Positions 60,653 to 64,000 of a stretch of 64,000 nt of DNA are shown one piece after another. Under the pieces are notes generated by a model. That model did no database searches, was not told the origin of the DNA, and was given only the letters and a program-made list of their open reading frames with translations. Source of the stretch: MED-G105 sp050331095 (GTDB lineage Bacteria > Pseudomonadota > Alphaproteobacteria > Caulobacterales > Parvularculaceae); assembly GCA_050331095.1 (NCBI GenBank), contig JBHJHE010000012.1, forward strand, positions 124,001 to 188,000. The letters are read 5' to 3'. How positions within the stretch are numbered: the first letter of the stretch is position 1; each line of letters begins with the position of its first letter. The translations under genes were made by a program, and so were the position numbers.

Positions 60653-60673
60653 ATGTCGAGACCCCCATGCTGA
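60653..60673 (+). other. Six-codon upstream ORF overlapping the lexA start
   Basis: ATG at 60653 reads MSRPPC and stops at TGA 60671-60673, crossing the lexA ATG (60667) in another frame. The only good ribosome site near (AAGGAG, 60635-60640) is 12 bases before this ATG and 26 before the lexA ATG. Reinitiation or coupling is possible; chance is not excluded. Confidence 0.3.
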
Positions 60674-61390
60674 CGAAGAAACAGCACGCTTTGTTGACCT
60701 TCATCCACGAGCGCATCGCCGAGACCGGCGTGTCGCCCTCGTTTGACGAAATGAAGGACGCGCTCGACCTCAAATCGAAGTCGGGCATCCACCGTCTCAT
60801 CACGGCCCTGGCGGAGCGTGGCTTCATCCGCCGGCTCGCTAACCGCGCCCGCGCGTTGGAGGTGTTGAAGACGCCCGACGCGGCGATCGCCACGGACGCC
60901 AAACCACGCGCGCCGGCCTTGCGCTCGCGAGGGTTCGAGCCCTCGGTCGTCGAAGGCGGCTTCCGCTCGCGCAAAGGGGCGAGCTCCGCGCCCGCGGCGG
61001 CCGACGACGGCGCGGCGCGCCTGCCCGTCCTGGGGCGGATCGCCGCCGGCACGCCGATCGAGGCGATCCAGCATGAGGTCGACCGCGTGTCGGCGCCGGC
61101 GGACTTTTTGGGGCCCGGCGAACACTTCGTGCTCGAGGTTCAGGGCGAATCCATGATCGAGGCGGGCATCCACGACGGCGACTACGCCATCATCAACCGG
61201 GCCGCGGACGCAGCCAACGGCGAGATCGTCGTCGCTCTCGTCGGGCGAGGAGGCGACGCTGAAACGCCTTCGCAAGAAAGGCGCGTCGATCGCCCTCGAA
61301 GCGGCGAATCCGACCTTCGAAACCCGGATCTACGGCGCCGATCGCGTCTCCGTACAAGGACGGCTCGTCGGCCTGATGCGCCGTTACTGA
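60667..61390 (+). pseudogene. lexA: LexA repressor, frameshifted before the catalytic lysine
   Basis: Represses SOS genes; RecA triggers its self-cleavage. Residues 1-65 are the winged helix (LTKKQHALLTFIHERI, SFDEMKDALDLKSKSGIHRLI), the cleavage site is Ala127-Gly128 (GRIAAGTP), and the nucleophile Ser162 is in VQGESMIEAG. After Val192 (codon at 61240) the frame is lost: the sequence reads GTCGGGCGAGGAG where GTCG-xx-GGCGAGGAG would give VDGEEATLKRL. From 61244 the other frame continues EEATLKRLRKKGASIAL to RRY and the stop at 61388. The unshifted frame runs on to 61938 with unrelated residues. Two lost bases or one gained fit equally; a sequencing error is possible. Confidence 0.85.
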
Positions 61391-63606
61391 GGCGCGCCGC
61401 CGGTCCAGGGCCGCGCGCCGCGGCGGTCGGCGACGCTGACGACCCGCGGGGCCCCGGCCGTACGATAAATCGCGTGGGCGCCGGCTCGCCAGGCGTCGCG
61501 GCGATCGACGAGCGCCGCCGCGCACGTCTCGCGCGCGCCTTTTGGGGCGGGAAAAAACGCGACGACGAGCCCGGCGCGGGCGCAGTCATCGGCAAGCGCC
61601 AGCGGATCGTCCGTGAACGCAACGGGGCCCATCGCCGTCGGCGCGACGCAGCCGGCGGCGTCGCACCGTCCGACGTCGGACATCGCGCCCGCCGGCGCCG
61701 GCGCGGCGCCCAGATGTTCGAGCCAGACGACCTGGGCGAACCGGTCGCGCCGCGGGTGAAAGGCGTAGAGCCGATCGCCGTCGGCAAGCGCGGCGTTGTC
61801 GCCATCGGCGGCGACAAAAACCACCGGCGTTGGAACCGGCGCCAGCATCAGCGCGAGCGGCGCGGCGGCGAGCCCGGCAAGGCGCTTGCGCCCCGCCGTC
61901 AGGCAAAACCAGAGCCCGCCAAGCGTGACGATCCCTAGCGCCAGGGGCGCGACGATCGGCGTCGTGACGATCGCGCCCGGCGCGCCGGATACGGCGCGGG
62001 CGACGGCGAGGACGACGTCGACCCCGCGGGCGGCGAGCCGCCACACGGGCGCGTCGAGATTGAGCGGCGCAAGCGCGAGCGCGGCGACGGCCGCCGGCAT
62101 GATCCAGAACGCCATCAACGGCGCGGCGATAAGGTTCGCGGGCAGGCTGTAAGCGGCGGCGCGGTGGAAATGGTAAAGCCCGAACGGGGCCGTCGCCGTC
62201 GCCGCGATCGTATCGGTGACGCCGCCGCCGACGACGTATCGCTTCAAGCGGGCCCGCCAGCCGTCCGCTGGCGCTGCGGCCCTTCGCGTCGAGAACCATT
62301 CGTAGGCGGCGATCAGCGCCGTGACGGCCGCGAACGACATCTGGAACCCGGGCTCAAGGACGGCCTCCGGCGTCGTCACGAGGATGATCGTCGCGGCGAC
62401 GGCGACGTTGCGTAGCGACAGCGCGCGCCGATCGGCGATCATCGCGATAAAGACGATCGCGGTCATGATGAAGGCGCGACGGGCCGACCAGCCGGCGCCT
62501 GAAAGAATGAGATACCCGAAGCTCGCAGCCAGCGCGAGACAGGCGGACCATTTCTTGATCGGCCGGTCGAGCGTCAGGCGCTCCGACGTCGCGAGGGCCG
62601 CGCGCGCGACGAAGAAAATGAGCCCGGCGGCGAGCCCCATGTGCAGGCCGGAGATCGCGAGCAGGTGGGCGAGGCCGGCGTCGCGCAGGGCGTTTTGCGC
62701 CTCTTCGGAAACGGCGCCGCGCTTGCCGGTGACGACCGCCGCGACGATGGCGAGGCCGTCCGTAGACGGCGGGTCCGCGATGTCACCGGCGGCGACGATG
62801 CGAGCCGCAAGGCGCCCGCGCGCGGTCTCGACGAGGCTCGCGAACCGCGCGCCGAGCGCGACGGCCGGCGCCCCGGCGAGAACGCGCGGCGGGGTGACCG
62901 CGAAGCCGACGGCGCCGATCCGCCGGAAGTACAATCGTCGCGCGAAATCGAAGCCGCCGGGCGCGGCCGGCGGCGGCGGCGGGCGCAGACCGGCGCGCAA
63001 GGCGATCCGATCCCCCGGCGCGGCGTCGAATTCCGCGCCGCGCCAGGTGACGCGCGCGAGGCGCGGCGTCGCCTCGGCGGCGACCCGCCCGACATTCTCA
63101 AGACGGATCGTCAGCCGCCGACCGTCGACGCGTTCGTCGATCGCGACGAGACGCCCCTCGACGTCGACGATGCCGACGTCGCGTCCGAGGATCGGCGCGG
63201 CGACGCGATGGGTGCGGACGTCCGCGGCGGCGAAGCCGAACGCGACAAGCGCAGCGGCGACGGTGAGCGGCGCGCGCGGCCCCTCGCGCGCCGACCAGGC
63301 GAGCGCCGCCAAAAAAACGAGCGCCAACGGCGCGAACCATGCGGCGGGCTCGGCGCGCAAACTGAAATAGCCGACAGCGCCGGCGCCGATCGCCACGGGC
63401 GCCCAAAGCGCGGCGCGCGGCGCTTCGTCGGCGAGCGCGCTCTTGTCGTCGCTCCTGGCCGGCGCGGCGTCGAGCCCGACGAACCGCTCGCGGACCGCCG
63501 CCGCGCCCCGCGCAAGGCCCGCCGCGGGACGCGGCGGCGCGCCGGCGGGGGTCAGCGGGGCGTCGACCATGGCCCCGCACGCCATGGCGAAGCGGCGCAG
63601 GCGCAT
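61384..63606 (-). CDS. comEC: ComEC/Rec2 family competence protein
   Basis: 740 residues. Inner-membrane channel for single-stranded DNA uptake. An N-terminal OB-like soluble part (residues 150-260, with DVEGRLVAIDERVDGRRL) is followed by the Competence domain: AHLLAISGLHMGLAAGLIFF, the family's signature, and about ten membrane helices. The C-terminal 140 residues (PVVFVAADGDNAALADGDRL...) look like a worn form of the metallo-beta-lactamase part, without the HxHxDH motif. Overlaps the end of lexA by 7 bases, tail to tail. A start at 63570 is possible. Confidence 0.88.
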   Translation of the reverse strand: MRLRRFAMACGAMVDAPLTPAGAPPRPAAGLARGAAAVRERFVGLDAAPARSDDKSALADEAPRAALWAPVAIGAGAVGYFSLRAEPAAWFAPLALVFLAALAWSAREGPRAPLTVAAALVAFGFAAADVRTHRVAAPILGRDVGIVDVEGRLVAIDERVDGRRLTIRLENVGRVAAEATPRLARVTWRGAEFDAAPGDRIALRAGLRPPPPPAAPGGFDFARRLYFRRIGAVGFAVTPPRVLAGAPAVALGARFASLVETARGRLAARIVAAGDIADPPSTDGLAIVAAVVTGKRGAVSEEAQNALRDAGLAHLLAISGLHMGLAAGLIFFVARAALATSERLTLDRPIKKWSACLALAASFGYLILSGAGWSARRAFIMTAIVFIAMIADRRALSLRNVAVAATIILVTTPEAVLEPGFQMSFAAVTALIAAYEWFSTRRAAAPADGWRARLKRYVVGGGVTDTIAATATAPFGLYHFHRAAAYSLPANLIAAPLMAFWIMPAAVAALALAPLNLDAPVWRLAARGVDVVLAVARAVSGAPGAIVTTPIVAPLALGIVTLGGLWFCLTAGRKRLAGLAAAPLALMLAPVPTPVVFVAADGDNAALADGDRLYAFHPRRDRFAQVVWLEHLGAAPAPAGAMSDVGRCDAAGCVAPTAMGPVAFTDDPLALADDCARAGLVVAFFPAPKGARETCAAALVDRRDAWRAGAHAIYRTAGAPRVVSVADRRGARPWTGGAPQ

Positions 63607-63653
63607 GCTAAGCCGCGCCCTCGCCTCGCCGTCAGCGCCCGCAGGAACCGCCC

Positions 63654-64000
63654 ATGACCGACGCCGTCGTCACCCGTTTCGCGCCCTCGCCCACGGGCTA
63701 CCTCCATATCGGCGGGGCCCGCACGGCGCTCTTCAACTGGCTTTACGCGCGGGGGCGCGGGGGCAAGTTCCTCCTGCGGATTGAAGACACCGCCCGGGCC
63801 CGCCACAGCGACGCCGCCGTTGAGGCGATCCTCCACGGGCTCTCCTGGCTCGGCCTCGACTGGGATGGCGAGCCGATCTCGCAGTTCGCCCGCGTCGATC
63901 GCCACGCCGAGGTCGCGACGACGCTCCTGGAGAAGGGCGCGGCCTATCGCTGCTACATGACGCCGGAGGAGATCGAGACAGCGCGCGCCGCGGCCCGCGA
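63654..64000 (+). CDS. gltX: Glutamyl-tRNA synthetase, N-terminal part (cut by window edge)
   Basis: 115 codons are present, reading MTDAVVTRFAPSPTGYLHIGG, where the class I HIGH signature is HIGG at residues 18-21, followed by ARTALFNWLYARGRGGKFLLRIEDT and SDAAVEAILHGLSWLGLDWDG. Charges tRNA-Glu (and possibly tRNA-Gln) in the cytosol. GCAGGAACCGCCC precedes the ATG. It diverges from comEC, and gltX after comEC is the usual order in this class. Confidence 0.95.
   Translation, partial: MTDAVVTRFAPSPTGYLHIGGARTALFNWLYARGRGGKFLLRIEDTARARHSDAAVEAILHGLSWLGLDWDGEPISQFARVDRHAEVATTLLEKGAAYRCYMTPEEIETARAAAR

Noticed and set aside
59602..61275. A 557-codon open frame opposite trpGD, trpC and lexA
   Set aside because: Antisense shadow; composition and lack of motifs fit chance.
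61391..61938. Open continuation of the shifted lexA frame, giving a 423-residue fusion
   Set aside because: The extra residues are the reverse of comEC and match nothing; the true LexA end is found in the neighbouring frame.
1..64000. CRISPR arrays, tRNA or rRNA genes, insertion sequences, prophage
   Set aside because: No regular spaced repeats, cloverleaf sequences, transposase or phage motifs were seen in any gap or frame.

Overview
The window is a GC-rich stretch (about two thirds G+C by eye) of an alphaproteobacterial chromosome. Evidence for this is the gene order (tpiA, secG, pyrG, pdh genes, lpd; and ppiD, trpE, trpGD, trpC, lexA, comEC, gltX), an E1-beta subunit carrying a lipoyl domain, a phasin, UbiK, an alphaproteobacterial GAAC-N7-GAAC LexA box and a TTAA-N7-TTAA CtrA-type site. 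A member of the Parvularculales/Caulobacterales side of the class would fit, but this placement is tentative. I saw no rRNA, tRNA, CRISPR array, insertion sequence or prophage; nearly all of the DNA is coding and most gaps are under 250 bases.

Layout. 1-3.1 kb (minus): a YceI-cytochrome b561-YceI operon, a nitroreductase, a YbjN protein and ubiK. 3.2-14.3 kb (plus): lgt, midA and pgeF with overlapping starts, then prs, a photolyase-like flavoprotein, a Rieske/glutamate-synthase fusion overlapping a QEGLA-type HExxxH protein, an SGNH hydrolase followed closely by a divinyl-chlorophyllide reductase homologue, and a small secreted protein. 14.3-17.8 kb (minus): clpA, clpS, phasin. 18-19.5 kb (plus): a penicillin-binding carboxypeptidase with a SPOR domain. 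19.5-28 kb (minus): pdhA, ftsB, eno, a repeat-rich lipoprotein, rpmF, a tiny ORF with an exceptionally strong ribosome binding site, a SYLF protein, a hydrolase, a thioredoxin-like protein and lpd. 28-33 kb: haloalkane dehalogenase, ArsR, a LuxR-type regulator with a small secreted protein, a cysteine synthase and a GNAT enzyme. 33-36.4 kb (minus): a TonB-dependent receptor with a structured leader, and a secreted protein. 36.5-41.8 kb (plus): class IV aminotransferase, YjbR-like protein and sulfotransferase-like protein with overlapping ends, then an MBOAT/SGNH acyl-transfer pair. 41.7-52.8 kb (minus): pdhC, pdhB, SDR, pyrG, secG, a DUF885 peptidase, a hydrolase and tpiA. 52.9-64 kb (mainly plus): ppiD, trpE, trpGD, trpC, lexA, comEC (minus) and the start of gltX.

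How the genes work together. Central carbon metabolism is unusually concentrated here: tpiA, eno, pdhA, pdhB, pdhC and lpd lie on one strand within 33 kb but are split into four places by accessory genes. The tryptophan pathway from chorismate to indole-glycerol phosphate is contiguous apart from two opposed genes. The main anomalies are: lexA is frameshifted just before its catalytic lysine although its SOS operator is intact; the TonB receptor leader can fold its Shine-Dalgarno sequence into an 11-bp stem; and a 25-codon ORF with a 14-nt match to the 16S rRNA tail is followed by four hairpins, the last an intrinsic terminator. Product names rest on reading motifs; no database search was possible.
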